Shown here piece after piece: positions 1 through 14,431 of a DNA stretch of 64,000 nucleotides (position 1 is its first letter; each line of letters starts with the position of its first letter). The position numbers and the translations under genes are program-made. The stretch comes from Stomorhina lunata (Eukaryota; Arthropoda; Insecta; Diptera; Rhiniidae), in the NCBI GenBank assembly GCA_933228675.1, contig OW121744.1, forward strand, positions 101,660,122 to 101,724,121, written 5' to 3'. The notes below the pieces were generated by a model, which did no database searches, had not been told where the DNA came from, and saw nothing but the letters and a program-made list of their open reading frames with translations.

Positions 1-582
1 AAATTTCCTATAAAAATAGCAAATTTTTGAAAAATTTCCTATAAAAATAGAAAATTTTTGAAAAATTTACTAGAAAAATAGAAAAATTTTGAAAAATTTC
101 CTATAAAAATAGAAAATTTTTGAAAAATTTCCTATAAAAATAGGAAATTTTTGAAAAATTTCCCATAAAAATAGAAAATTTTTGAAAAATTTCCTATAAA
201 AATAGAAAATTTTTGAAAAATTTCATATAAAACTAGAAAATTTTTGAAAAATTTCCTATAAAAATAGAAAATTTTTGAAAAATTTCCTATAAAAATAGAA
301 AAATTTTGAAAAATTTCCTATAAAAATAGAAAAATTTTGAAAAATTTCCTACAAAAATAGAAAATTTTTGAAAAATTTCCTAAAAAAATAGAAAATTTTT
401 GAAAAAATTCCTATAAAAATTGAAAAATTTTGAAAAATTTCCTATAAAAATAGAAAATTTTTGAAAAATTTACTATAAAAATAGAAAATTTTTGAAAAAT
501 TTCCTATAAAAATAGAAAATTTTTAAAAAATTTCCTATAAAAATAGAAAATTTTTGAAAAATTTCCTATAAAAATAGAAAAC
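1..582 (+). repeat. 31-bp minisatellite, CTATAAAAATAG family, array A1
   Basis: About 19 tandem copies of a 31-bp unit containing CTATAAAAATAG followed by AAAATTTTTGAAAAATTTC. The unit start AAATTTCC recurs at 1, 32 and 63, which fixes the period at 31. The array runs off the left edge of the window. Single-base changes are scattered (for example TAGC near 20 and TTGAAAAA near 420). It ends in a poly-T tract near 590. No coding signal is present. Confidence 0.97.
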
Positions 583-1907
583 TAAATTTTTTTTTTGTTT
601 TCTTGTGTTATCTATAAAAAAGTAGGGCCTTTATATATGAATTACAAAAAGTGTGATAAAAACCATTAAATCTTGATTTATAGGAAACAGCATTAGAAAA
701 ATAAGGAAGTAGATTTACACTAAAAATAATTTATAACAATGAATTAACAAAGCCAGCACTACGAAATGTTGGCCTTAGAATTTGTTTCATTCAAAAAATT
801 TTGTCTTATTTTAAATAAATATTTTTATGTTATTTCACTGATTTTGTCATGTTTCAATAGCAATTTTCCAGCGAACAGGGAACAATATTACAAATCATGT
901 TGAAATGTTTAATATCATTTTCATTTTTGTTGTGATAATTGTTCAAACGTAACCATCAATACCGCGAATACATATGTAGTTACACTTTGATAAGCCATAC
1001 CCAACAGTTCGGAATAGAAGTATTTAGACTCACTCCAAGGTATATATCAATCCACTAGGAATAACATTCAAATTGGATTTAATATGAAATTTAATAATTC
1101 TTATTAGATTTGATATCTATTTCTCTAGAATTATCTCTGGTTATCTCTGTCTGTCTCTATTTTTGTAAGTATCTCGCTTCATCTGTTCTTAACTGTTTCT
1201 CTTTATATCTGCCAGTCTTCCTCTGTCTATATATATTTGTCCGTCTTAGTATGACTCTGCTTACAACTGACTTCCTGTCTATATGTCTGACAATGTAATT
1301 CTACTTTTGAACCGCTAGGTCTATTTCATCCTTCTTACAAACATTTGGTGGCTATTGGTGTATAGTTTGTTTAATCCAAATATTTAGGGTCATGTATTCA
1401 GTGCCAACAAAATTTTGTGAGTCCTGTAATTACATGTCGTTAAATGTGAAAAGAGGTCAATCTATTTTGTAATTGTAATTATGACAATACTTTCAAACAA
1501 AACCAAACATACAAACTTATTTATACACATACAAAACATGTATTCATACAATCATACATAGTTATACTCAAACATTTATTCATTCATTCAAATTTTCATA
1601 TATTCCCTCAAAACTTTTTACTACTACATTCACACATCAATGGTCAGCATCAAAATCGTTATTGATGGTTTTGATGATGTTGCCGATAATGTCCATTTTC
1701 CTATCAAAAAATATCAATATCTAAATCAAAATTCATCAATGTTTTTTCATTTGTTCAGGTCATCCATAACAAATGGATGGTCAATGTTATCATAAACTTC
1801 CTAACTACAGGCAAAACGTATATGATTAAAGCTAATTTGAGATTTTAGTTGGTTGGCACTAAATGTATCAGAAATGTACTTGACCTGATTTAAATGTGAA
1901 TTTAAAT
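583..1907. other. single-copy AT-rich stretch, no gene seen
   Basis: Non-repetitive DNA between arrays A1 and A2. A degenerate TCTG/TCTC-rich patch lies at about 1130-1280 and keeps one short frame open by composition only. A short CATACA-rich stretch lies near 1505-1560. I see no RNA gene, conserved exon or transposon end. Confidence 0.6.
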
Positions 1908-3083
1908 TCTAGAAAAATTTCTAGAGAAATAGAAAATTTTTAAAAAATTTCCTTAAAAATAGAAAGTTTTTAAAAAAGTTCTTATAAAAATGAAAATTTC
2001 CTATTAAAATAGAAATATTTTGAAATAATTCCTATAAAAATAGAAATATTTTGAAATCATACCTATAAAAATAGAAATATTTTGGAATAATTCTTATAAA
2101 AATAGAAAATTTTTGAAAAATTTCCTATAAAAATAGAAAATTTTTGAAAAATTTCCTATAAAAATACAAAATTTTTGAAAAATTTCCTATAAAAATAGAA
2201 AATTTTTGAAAAATTTCCTATAAAAATAGAAAATTTTTGAAAAATTTCCTATAAAAATAGAAAATTTTTGAAAAATTTCCTATAAAAATAGAAAATTTTT
2301 GAAAAATTTCCTATAAAAATGGAAAATTTTTGAAAAATTTCCTATAAAAATAGAAAATTTTTGAAAAATTTCCTATAAAAATAGAAAATTTTTGAAAAAT
2401 TTCCTATAAAAATAGAAATTTTTTGAAAAATTTCCTATAAAAATAGAAATTTTTTGAAAAATTTCCTATAAAAATAGAAAATTTTTGAAAAATTTCCTAT
2501 AAAAATAGAAAATTTTTGAAAAATTGCCTATACAAATAGAAAATTTTTAAAAAATTTCCTATAAAAATAGAAAATTTTTAAAAAATTTGCTATAAAAATA
2601 GAAAATTTTTAAAAAATTTCCTATAAAAATAGAAAATTTTTGAAAAATTTCCTATAAAAATAGAAAATCTTTGAAAAAATTACTATAGAAATAGAACCTT
2701 CTGAGAAATTTCCTATAAAAATAGAAAATTTTCTATTAAATAGAAAATCTTTGAAAAATTTCCTATAGAAATAGGAAATTTTTGAAAATAGAAAGTTTTT
2801 GAAAAATTTCGTATAAAAATAGAAAATTTTTTTTAAATTTTGTATAAAAATAGAAAGTTTTTGAAAAATTTCTTATCAAAATAAAAATTTTTGAAAAATT
2901 TCCTATAAAAATAGAAAATTTTTGAAAATTTTCCTATAAAAATGGAAAATTTTTGAAAAATTTCCCATTAAAATAGAAAATTTTTTCAGAAAATTTTTGA
3001 AAATTTAGTATACAAATAGAAATTTTTTGAAAAATTTCCTATAAGAATAGAATTAAAAAAAAAATTCTTATAAAAATAGAAAA
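1908..3083 (+). repeat. 31-bp minisatellite, CTATAAAAATAG family, array A2
   Basis: About 38 copies of the same unit as A1, in the same orientation. The edges (1908-2095 and 2690-3080) are degenerate, with indels and truncated units; the core (2100-2640) is much more uniform, as expected when homogenisation acts mainly on the middle of an array. It ends at a head-to-head junction with the inverted array A3. Confidence 0.96.
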
Positions 3084-3642
3084 GGTTTCTATTTTTATAG
3101 TAAATTTTTCTGTTTTTATAGGAAATATTTCAAAATTTTCCTATATTTATAAAAAATTTTACAAAATTTTACAATTCTTATAAAAAATTTTTCAAAAATT
3201 TCTTATTTTTTTAGGACATTTTTCAAAAGATTCTTATTTTTATAGGAAATTTTTCAAAAATTTCTTATTTTTATAGGAAATTTTTCAAAAATTTCTTATT
3301 TTTATAGGAAATTTTTAAAAGATTTCTTCTTTTGATAGCAAATTTTTCAAAAATTTCTTATTTTTATAGCAAATTTTTCAAAAATTTCTTATTTTTATAC
3401 TAAATTTTTCAAAAATTTCTTATTTTTATAGGAAAGTTTTCAAAATTTCTTTTTTTTATTGCAAATTTTTCAAAAATTTCTTTTCGATTTTTTGTTAATT
3501 TATATAGGAAAATTTTCAAAAATTTCTTATTTTTATAGGAAATTTTTCAATAATTTCTTATTTTTACAGGAAATTTTTCAAAAAATTCTTATTTTTATAG
3601 AAAATTTTTCAAAAATTTTCTATTTTTGTAGAAAATTTTTAG
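3084..3642 (-). repeat. 31-bp minisatellite, CTATAAAAATAG family, inverted array A3
   Basis: About 18 copies in reverse orientation (read on + as TTTTTATAGGAAATTTTTC). Read on the minus strand, most units carry ATAAGAAAT where A2 has ATAGAAAAT, so A3 is not a simple flip of the adjacent A2 units. The open frame across this array is repeat translation. Confidence 0.95.
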
Positions 3643-5867
3643 CACTAAATTTGTTATTTATCACACGATGCGTATGATTGATATCGAATTTGTATTAATA
3701 AAAGAATATTAAGTATACGCCCAGATTTAAATTAAATGTTACATTTTCAAGTTATATAGTTTTTATTCTTTTAAATTTAAAGTTTCTTAAACAAATTTAT
3801 TTCCAAACTCTATACTTACTCCTTGAAATTTGCTCCTTGATTTCATCTATAACTACAAGTATCACTTTTTATTTGTGGTCACTGGATATTGTAATTTTCC
3901 CATACTTCACTCCTAACAATAGCTATTGAATATCAAATTATAACAAATAAGCAGCTTTCCATTGTCGCCTGAGTTTGTTGTATAGATGTTTTTGCTGCTG
4001 CTACCGATATTTTTTTTTATATATGTATATAATTTTTTTCTATATCATCATCGATGTCATTGTTATGAAGAAATAGTCTACTCTATTGTTAGGCTATAAT
4101 ATGTGGTAATTGTGGTCAGTTTGCAAAGGCACGTGTTTATGGTAAATGCAGGCAAAAAAGAAAACTGTGAATAGAAAAACAGGAGATGTGGTAATAAACA
4201 TGAGAAAAAAGTAGGATATTGGAAAAATATGTTGTATAACAACAAACACAAAATTAAACCTTAATAATGGTTTTGGTTTCTATGTATAAATATTAAACAA
4301 TATGTGATGATAGATATATAGTCTTAGGTGAGAATGTTTATAGGAAATTGAGTCAATCAAGGAAAGTTATTTAAAAGTGATACATATTTTATAGAAAAAT
4401 ATTTTCTTATTAAATTTGATATTATTTATTTAATTTAAAATATTACTTTCAATTATTTTCCACATCTTGACTTTCTGGCTTTCCCTTCAATTAACTTAAC
4501 TCAAAAGTAATTTAAAATTTAAAAAGCCCTAAACAAAATGATTGCAAAACTTGAGTGGCATCCAGACGACCACTAAATGTTTGACATGATGGTAATCATA
4601 ACATCATTATGCCTACAACTGGCTGAATAACCAAGTGCCCTGACAGGCTTCAACATTATGAGAAGCAACAGTCAATACTTAGTTAGTACCTACATGGAAA
4701 AAAATTTAAAAAATGTAAAAAAATAAAATAAAAAATAAATTAAATGCCATAAAGTGTAGCAACAACACAAACGACAGGCACTTTATTCAAACACCCGCTG
4801 AAGACTGCTACTAGTCTTAAAAAATATAAAAAAAAATTGTTACAAAAAAGTAAAGAACTTAACTTTAAATGTTAAATTATAGGGCTCGCATGTCAAATAA
4901 AAAAGCAATAAAAAATCAAAATGATTTTCAGGAAAATGAAAGAAAAGCATAACACAAAACTCAAGAATCACAAGCAATTATGGCAAAGCCCAGGAAACAT
5001 GTTGAAGTTCTTGTAATAATTTAATTTTCGTTGTAATACAATTATTGGCCCCTTTTGGTTAAAGTCAAGTCAGGGAACGGAAGTCAGGAAAGCAGCCAAC
5101 AACACGCTCTCCTGCTCATGTTAATATATTAATTATTTATAGCACCATTTTAAGTTGATGAAATTTAACATACACACATTTGTACAGACACACACACACA
5201 CACACACACACACGTAGTCATAAATGTTTGTAAGAGTTATAATTTTATATTTATATTTTTATTATAAAAATTAACACCTCAACACATTGTCACTGCAAAT
5301 GTTCACGTTTACATGATGAACTCACATATCATAAACACTCTTCTACAAGTACTTAGACATAACAGTAAAATCACACACACATACTCACTCCGTAAAAAAA
5401 AAACAACCAACCCTTCACCCACTCCCATTCTCTTAGAAACACATACTCTTTCGATTCTAAGTGTGTTAATGTTTGAGAGAACCAGAGTTGTTATATGTTT
5501 AAGTATAAGCTAAATATCATGCATGCTGCGTGACAACAAACAATTTTTATTCATTCATGCACACCTACATACGTACCCACACATGTACAATTTACCTACA
5601 ACATATAAATTCTTACTTCTCATATTTATATCTACATATACATTATTTCCACTTTCATGTAAATATGCATAAAATTTTACATTCATATTCACAAATACTT
5701 AAGCAGTTAATCAGTGAGAGTGTAAGTTGCATGAGGAGTTTACTGTGGTAATGAAACCATAATTATATGTTAAACTATTTGAAATTAAAACGAACTATAA
5801 AAACGCTTAAAAAAGCACATAAAAAGATACCAGTACAATAATTTAAGGATTTATTGCTTTATTAACA
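3643..5867. other. single-copy AT-rich stretch with a CA microsatellite
   Basis: 2.2 kb without tandem arrays or a recognisable gene. A CA dinucleotide tract occupies about 5188-5213. A slightly GC-richer patch lies at 5045-5120. Two short open frames (5313-5513 and 5530-5751) have low-complexity composition and no domain signature, so I do not call them. Confidence 0.6.
5188..5213. repeat. (AC)n microsatellite
   Basis: Thirteen uninterrupted AC dinucleotides, flanked by ACAG and GTAG. Confidence 0.97.
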
Positions 5868-8800
5868 AAGAAATTTTTCTACAGAAAAATATTATTATAA
5901 AGAAAATTTTTCTATAGAAAAAATTTTTTAATGAAAATTTTTCTATAGAAAAAAATTTTTAATGAAAATTTTTCTATAGAAAAAATTTTTTAATGAAAAA
6001 TTTTCTACTGAAAAAATTTCATTAGAAAATTTTTTCTATAGAAAAAATTTCATTAGAAAATTTTTTCTATAGAAAAAATTTCATTAGAAAATTTTTTCTA
6101 TAGAAAAAATTTCATTAGAAAATTTTTTCTATAGAAAAAATGTCATTAGAAAATTTTTTCTATGGAAAAAATTTTATTAGAAAATTTTTTCTATGGAAAA
6201 AATTTTATTAGAAAATTTTTTCTATAGAAAAAATTTCATTAGAAAATTTTTTCTATAGAAAAAATTTCATTAGAAAATTTTTTCTATAGAAAAAATTTCA
6301 TTAGAAAATTTTTTCTATAGAAAAAATTTCATTAGAAAATCTTTTCTATAGAAAAAATTTCATTAGAAAATTTTTTCTATAGAAAAACTTTCATTAGAAA
6401 ATTGTTTTTATAGAAAAAATTTCATTAGAAAATTTTTTCTATAGAAAAAATGTCATTAGAAAATTTTTTCTATAGAAAAAATTTCATTAGAAAATTTTTT
6501 CTATAGAAAAAATTTCATTAGAAAATTTTTTCTATAGAAAAAATTTCATTAGAAAATTTTTTCTATAGAAAAAATTTCATTAGAAAATTTTTTCTATAGA
6601 AAAAATTTCATTAGAAAATTTTTTCTATAGAAAAAATTTCATTAGAAAATTTTTTCTATAGAAAAAATTTCATTAGAAAATTTTTTCTATAGAAAAAATT
6701 TCATTAGAAAATTTTTTCTATAGAAAAAATTTCATTAGAAAATTTTCTATAGAAAAAATTTCATTAGAAAATTTTTTCTATAGAAAAAATTTCATTAGAA
6801 AATTTGTTCTATAGAAAAAATTTCATTAGAAAATTTTTTCTATAGAAAAAATTTCATTAGAAAATTTTTTCTATAGAAAAAATTTCATTAGAAAATTTTT
6901 TCTATAGAAAAAATTTCATTAGAAAATTTTTTCTATAGAAAAAATTTCATTAGAAAATTTTTTCTATAGAAAAAATTTCATTAGAAAATTTTTTCTATAG
7001 AAAAAATTTCATTAGAAAATTTTTTCTATAGAAAAGATTTCATTAGAAAATTTTTTCTATAGAAAAAATTTCATTAGAAAATTTTTTCTATAGAAAAAAT
7101 TTCATTAGAAAATTTTTTCTATAGAAAAAATTTCATTAGAAAATTTTTTCTATAGTAAAAATTTCATTAGAAAATTTTTTCTATAGAAAAAATTTCATTA
7201 GAAAATTTTTTCTATAGAAAAAATTTCATTAGAAAATTTTTTCTATAGAAAAAATTTCATTAGATAATTTTTTCTATAGAAAAAATTTTAAAATGAAATT
7301 TTTTCTATAGAAAAAATATACAATTGAAATTTTTTCTATAGAAAAAATCTTCAAATGAAATTTTTTCTACAGAAAAAAGTTTTCGAATGAAATTTTTTCT
7401 AATGAAAATTTCTATAGAAAAAATTTCATTAGAAAATTTTTTCTATAGAAAAAATTTCATTAGAAAATTTTTTCTATAGAAAAAATTTCATTATAAATTT
7501 TTTTCTATAGAAAAAATTTCATTATAAAATTTTTTCTATAGAAAAAATTTCATTAGAAAATTTTTTCCATAGAAAAAATTTCATTAGAAATTTTTTTCTA
7601 TAGAAAAATTTTCATTATAAAATTTTTTCTATAGAAAAAATTTCATTAGAAAATTTTTTCTATAGAAAAAACTTCATTAGAAAATTTTTTCTATAGAAAA
7701 AATTTCATTAGAAAATTTTTTCTATAGAAAAAATTTCTTTAGAAAATTTTTTCTATAGAAAAAATTTCATTAGAAAATTTTTTCTATAGAAAAAATTTCA
7801 TTAGAAAATTTTTTCTATAGAAAAAATTTCATTAGAAAATTTTTTCTATACAAAAAATTTCATTAGAAAATTTTCTATAGAAAAAATTTCATTAGAAAAT
7901 TTTTTCTATAGAAAAAATTTCATTAGAAAATTTTTTCTATAGAAAAAATTTCATTAGAAAATTTTTTCTATAGAAAAAATTTCATTAGAAAATTTTTTCT
8001 ATAGAAAAAATTTCATTAGAAAATTTTTTCTATAGAAAAAATTTCATTAGAAAATTTTTTCTATAGAAAAAACTTCATTAGAAAATTTTTTCTATAGAAA
8101 AAATTTCATTAGAAAATTTTTTCTATAGAAAAAATTTCTTTAGAAAATTTTTTCTATAGAAAAAATTTCATTAGAAAATTTTTTCTATAGAAAAAATTTC
8201 ATTAGAAAATTTTTTCTATAGAAAAAATTTCATTAGAAAATTTTTTCTATAGAAAAAATTTCATTAGAAAATTTTTTCTATAGAAAAAATTTCATTAGAA
8301 AATTTTTTCTATAGAAAAAATTTCATTAGAAAATTTTTTCTATAGAAAAAATTTCATTAGAAAATTTTTTCTATAGAAAAAATTTCATTAGAAAATTTTT
8401 TCTATAGAAAAAATTTCATTAGAAAATTTTTTCTATAGAAAAAATTTCATTAGAAAATTTTTTCTATAGAAAAAATTTCATTAGAAAATTTTTTCTATAG
8501 AAAAAATTTCATTAGAAAATTTTTTCTATAGAAAAAATTTCATTAGAAAATTTTTTCTATAGAAAAAATTTCATTAGAAAATTTTTTCTATAGAAAAAAT
8601 TTCATTAGAAAATTTTTTCTATAGAAAAAATTTCATTAGAAAATTTTTTCTATAGAAAAAATTTCATTAGAAAATTTTTTCTATAGAAAAAATTTCATTA
8701 GAAAATTTTTTCTATAGAAAAAATTTCATTAGAAAATTTTTTCTATAGAAAAAATTTCATTAGAAAATTTTTTCTATAGAAAAAATTTCATTAGAAAATT

Positions 8801-9665
8801 TTTTCTATAGAAAAAATTTCATTAGAAAATTTTTTCTATAGAAAAAATTTCATTAGAAAATTTTTTCTATAGAAAAAATTTCATTAGAAAATTTTTTCTA
8901 TAGAAAAAATTTCATTAGAAAATTTTTTCTATAGAAAAAATTTCATTAGAAAATTTTTTCTATAGAAAAAATTTCATTAGAAAATTTTTTCTATAGAAAA
9001 AATTTCATTAGAAAATTTTTTCTATAGAAAAAATTTCATTAGAAAATTTTTTCTATAGAAAAAATTTCATTAGAAAATTTTTTCTATAGAAAAAATTTCA
9101 TTAGAAAATTTTTTCTATAGAAAAAATTTCATTAGAAAATTTTTTCTATAGAAAAAATTTCATTAGAAAATTTTTTCTATAGAAAAAATTTCATTAGAAA
9201 ATTTTTTCTATAGAAAAAATTTCATTAGAAAATTTTTTCTATAGAAAAATTTTCTAATGAAAATTTTTTCTATAGAAAAAATTTCATTAGAAAATTTTTT
9301 CTATAGAAAAAATTTCATTAGAAAATTTTTTCTATAGAAAAAATTTCATTAGAAAATTTTTTCTATAGAAAAAATTTCATTAGAAAATGTTTTCTATAGA
9401 AAAATTTTCATTAGAAAATGTTTTCTATAGAAAAATTTTCATTAGAAAATTTTTTCTATAGAAAAATTTTCATTAGAAAATTTTTTCTATAGAAAAAATT
9501 TTCATTAGAAAATTTTTTCTATAGAAAAATTTTCATTAGAAAATTTTTTCTATAGAAACATTTTCATTAGAAAATTTTTTCTATTGAAAAATTTTCATTG
9601 GAAAATTTTTTGTATAGAAAAAATTGCATTTTTATTAGAAAATTTTTTGTATAGAAAAATTTTTT
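5868..9665. repeat. 31-bp minisatellite, CATTAG family, array B
   Basis: About 122 copies of a 31-bp unit made of the 18-bp perfect palindrome TTTTTTCTATAGAAAAAA plus a TTTCATTAGAAAA linker. The array is highly homogeneous from about 6000 to 9240. Degenerate edges lie at 5868-6000 and 9380-9665, and there is one divergent patch at 7280-7400 (AAATGAAA units). A 401-bp (13-unit) block is duplicated inside it, and at least two monomers are inverted (near 7400 and 9255). No coding signal. Confidence 0.98.
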
Positions 9666-11518
9666 TTAGTATTACTTGTAGTTTTTGAATATTTGCTTTG
9701 TATATCTTTTCATTTTTTATTCTTCTGTTCCACTATGCCCTGTCTTCCTTTTTTTAGGTGACTTCATATTATGTTTTTGACTCTGTTATGGCAATTAAAT
9801 GCAATTTGTTGACGCATTTTGTTGATATTTATGTTAATATTTGCTAAATATATGGGGTTTTTGCGGTATTCGAACGAATTTTACGGTAGAAACTAATTAA
9901 ATTATGTTTCTTCTGGAAAACCTTTAAAACCTAGCGATTCAGAATTAGGGTAAAAGGGAAAATTAAATTTAAAATTTTAGAATGAAATTGAAATTCTGAA
10001 ATTTAATTTATGTTTCGAAGAATTTTTAGTTTAAGCTATGGTTTTGTGCTTAAAATACAGATTAATTTTGTTATATTTTATCAAGTTATAAATGAAAAGT
10101 GTTGACACTATCGACAAATAATACTTAAGCACAGGCTCTTGCATTAGAATTAGAATTTGTTCACATAAAGTAACTGATAGCAAAAACAACTTTAACAATA
10201 ACTGAATATTAATGATCCTGGTTATACATAGTTTTTGCAGTTTAAGCGATACATCACACTTATATAGTTATAAATTTTATAAACATACAACTGTAATTGA
10301 GGATATCTATAGCACCAGGACTCTTGTGCTTAAAATGTTGTAGTAGTAGTAGTAGCGTTTTTTTTCTCTGCAGTCTTTGACTGGATTTGACAAAGCACTT
10401 CTATTGTTCTGTTGAGTTTATAGTTAAGTTTTGTTTAGGGGTTTATTTTCTATATATTGTGGCCTTAATCCCAAGGCTCCAATAAAGCAAACCCAGAGCA
10501 AATACTAGAAAAAAAATTCAATACAATAACAATAGCAGCAAAAACTCAATACCAAATAATGTCGTATCGCTATAGCAGGATTTACTATTGCTATAACAAA
10601 TACATTTACAGTTAACAAAACAATAAAGGATTTGTAAGTTAGTATTTGTGTAAATATGTGTATATTGTATAAATGTATTGATGTAAACAGAAAAAGAAAG
10701 TGTTTGTTTATTTAAAACATTTTTGCTTTTGTTGTCTTAAAAGATTATAAAAGCAAAACTTTCTTATTTATTAATAATAAATAGTTTTTTTCCCCTGTTT
10801 TGTTTAAATCGAGCCTCTGTTGTTTTTTTTTTTTTTTTTTCTATAGAGAATCTTATTTGTTTTTACTTTCAACAAAATGATGCTCTAATCATTTTACAAT
10901 ATGTTTCAGCTATTGTTTCTTAGATTCTATTGTCTAAGTTTTTCGAGTTTATTTTTCTTTCGCCTGCTCGACTTTTTTTTCATAATAATAATTTATGATG
11001 GGGATTTTATGAACCTGCCAAAAAGTGTGTTAATCAGCATATGCAAAAATTCTTGTTTAAGATAAGTAAAATAACAAAAGGAAAAAGTTTAAATTACTTG
11101 GCTAAAACAATAGTGAGTTAAAGGAAAGTTTTGAAAGCAAACTATTGTTCTATTAGAATTTATTTTAATTAAGCCAAAGTTGACGTATGAGTAATACTAA
11201 TTTCTAAAATTTTATATAGAATGAAAAAATCAATATTTTAGCATTGAAATTAAACCCACTTTATATTAAATATAAAATTTTCATACTCTTTTTGGTTAAC
11301 TAAAGAAATTTTCTTAATATCTCTATTTAAAAATTATTATTTGTTAACATATAACTACCTAATGCACCAAAAATAAATATTACTCATACGCTTATGCCAC
11401 TTAATCAATGTCAGCTTAAGATTTTCATAAATTTTTTCTTTCCAAAAATCTAGATATGCATTACAAGTAACCTAAAATTCTTAAGATTCAATATAAATAA
11501 AACCAGTCAGAGTGTTAT
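9666..11518. other. single-copy AT-rich stretch, no gene seen
   Basis: 1.85 kb of non-repetitive DNA. It contains a TAG trinucleotide tract (10338-10355), a poly-T run (about 10823-10840) and an AATAAA-containing GC-richer patch near 10450-10500. No long open frame or RNA gene was recognised. Confidence 0.6.
10338..10355. repeat. (GTA)n trinucleotide microsatellite
   Basis: Six consecutive GTA/TAG triplets. Confidence 0.9.
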
Positions 11519-13603
<2,085 letters not shown>

Positions 13604-13770
13604 TACTGGGGCCAAGAGAAGTGCCTGCCAATTGTCTAGGTTTTACTGAGTTTTAAGCCCTAGAGTCGACGGAGAATAATAATTGTTGTTTTTTATTATC
13701 ATTAATCGCTGGTATCGTTCCTAGATACCTTGTATATCTTTAAGAGCAAAAAACATTGTGTTGGAACTAA
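13604..13770 (-). mobile_element. 3' untranslated tail of the non-LTR retrotransposon fragment
   Basis: This lies directly downstream (minus strand) of the frameshifted reverse-transcriptase end and stops exactly where the CAGA array begins. It has no poly-A tail. Assignment to the same element follows from position only. Confidence 0.5.
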
Positions 13771-14418
13771 GAAAATAGATTATGGTGGGGTGGATATACA
13801 TTTGATTTGAACTGTCCTATATTGCAACTGGCAGGAAAAGATTTATGCGGGAAGTAAATTCCACATACGAACCGCATCGCTAAGGAACGAATTTTCTCTG
13901 TGGTATATTGTTCTGTCTACTGGCCAAACGACTACGAAGGGATGAGCTCTAACAGATAGACGTGTATTGCGTAAAAATATTCGAGTTTCGGGAACGAGTT
14001 CCCTGATTTCATTAGAGCACATTCCATTGTAGTAACGATAGAACAGTGTGACACAACCCACATTGTGACGATGCTTCAGTGAATCAATCAGCACCTTCGC
14101 CCTCTCCTGTTCTCGGTCGAGAAGCTCCAAAATAGATTTTGAAGCACTGGCCCATACATGAGAGTTGCATTCCATTTTCGGTCGGATATAAGTGGTGTAT
14201 ATAGTAAGGAGATCAGATGAAGTGAAGAATCTATTGCACCGTTTTAGAAAACCGAGACACTTGAATGCTTCTTTCGACACTTGAAAAATGTGTTCAATCC
14301 ATCACATTGAATTCTCATGCCCAGAACATCGGGAGTATCTGATTCATCGATATTTTCACCACCCATTAATACAGATGAAGTAACATGATCAGCCGTGCGT
14401 TTATGCGTGAGCCTTCAA
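13770..14418 (-). pseudogene. non-LTR retrotransposon reverse transcriptase C-terminus, frameshifted fragment
   Basis: The minus strand encodes the C-terminal part of the ORF2-type reverse transcriptase seen in jockey/CR1-like non-LTR elements of flies. Recognisable blocks, in order, are: THKRTADHV and 'LGMRIQCD' (about 14400-14310), then 'EHIF', VSKEAFKCLGFLKRC, YTTYIRPKMECNSHVWA, LLDREQERAKVL, HNVGCVTLFYRYYNGMC and 'SVRAHPFVV', ending at WNLLP. Two breaks are visible. Near 14310 the frame moves between 'QCD' and 'EHIF'. Near 13853 it moves again: WNLLP meets a stop, while the family-like ending (SCNIGQFK) continues in another frame to a stop near 13770. Only about 200 codons remain; the palm domain with the catalytic aspartates and the endonuclease are absent. 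It is dead, 5'-truncated and inactive as an autonomous element. The class is confident; the exact clade is from memory. Confidence 0.85.
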
Positions 14419-14431
14419 CATTGACAATAAT

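Noticed and set aside
1..3642. Telomeric or centromeric satellite
   Set aside because: The arrays are short, interrupted by single-copy islands and of many different families, unlike a homogeneous megabase satellite; no telomere-type repeat is seen.
3459..3677. 72-codon plus-strand frame
   Set aside because: Lies in array A3; repeat translation.
5868..9665. CRISPR array (regular repeats with short linkers)
   Set aside because: Whole units including the 'linkers' repeat tandemly, there are no unique spacers, and the context is eukaryotic.
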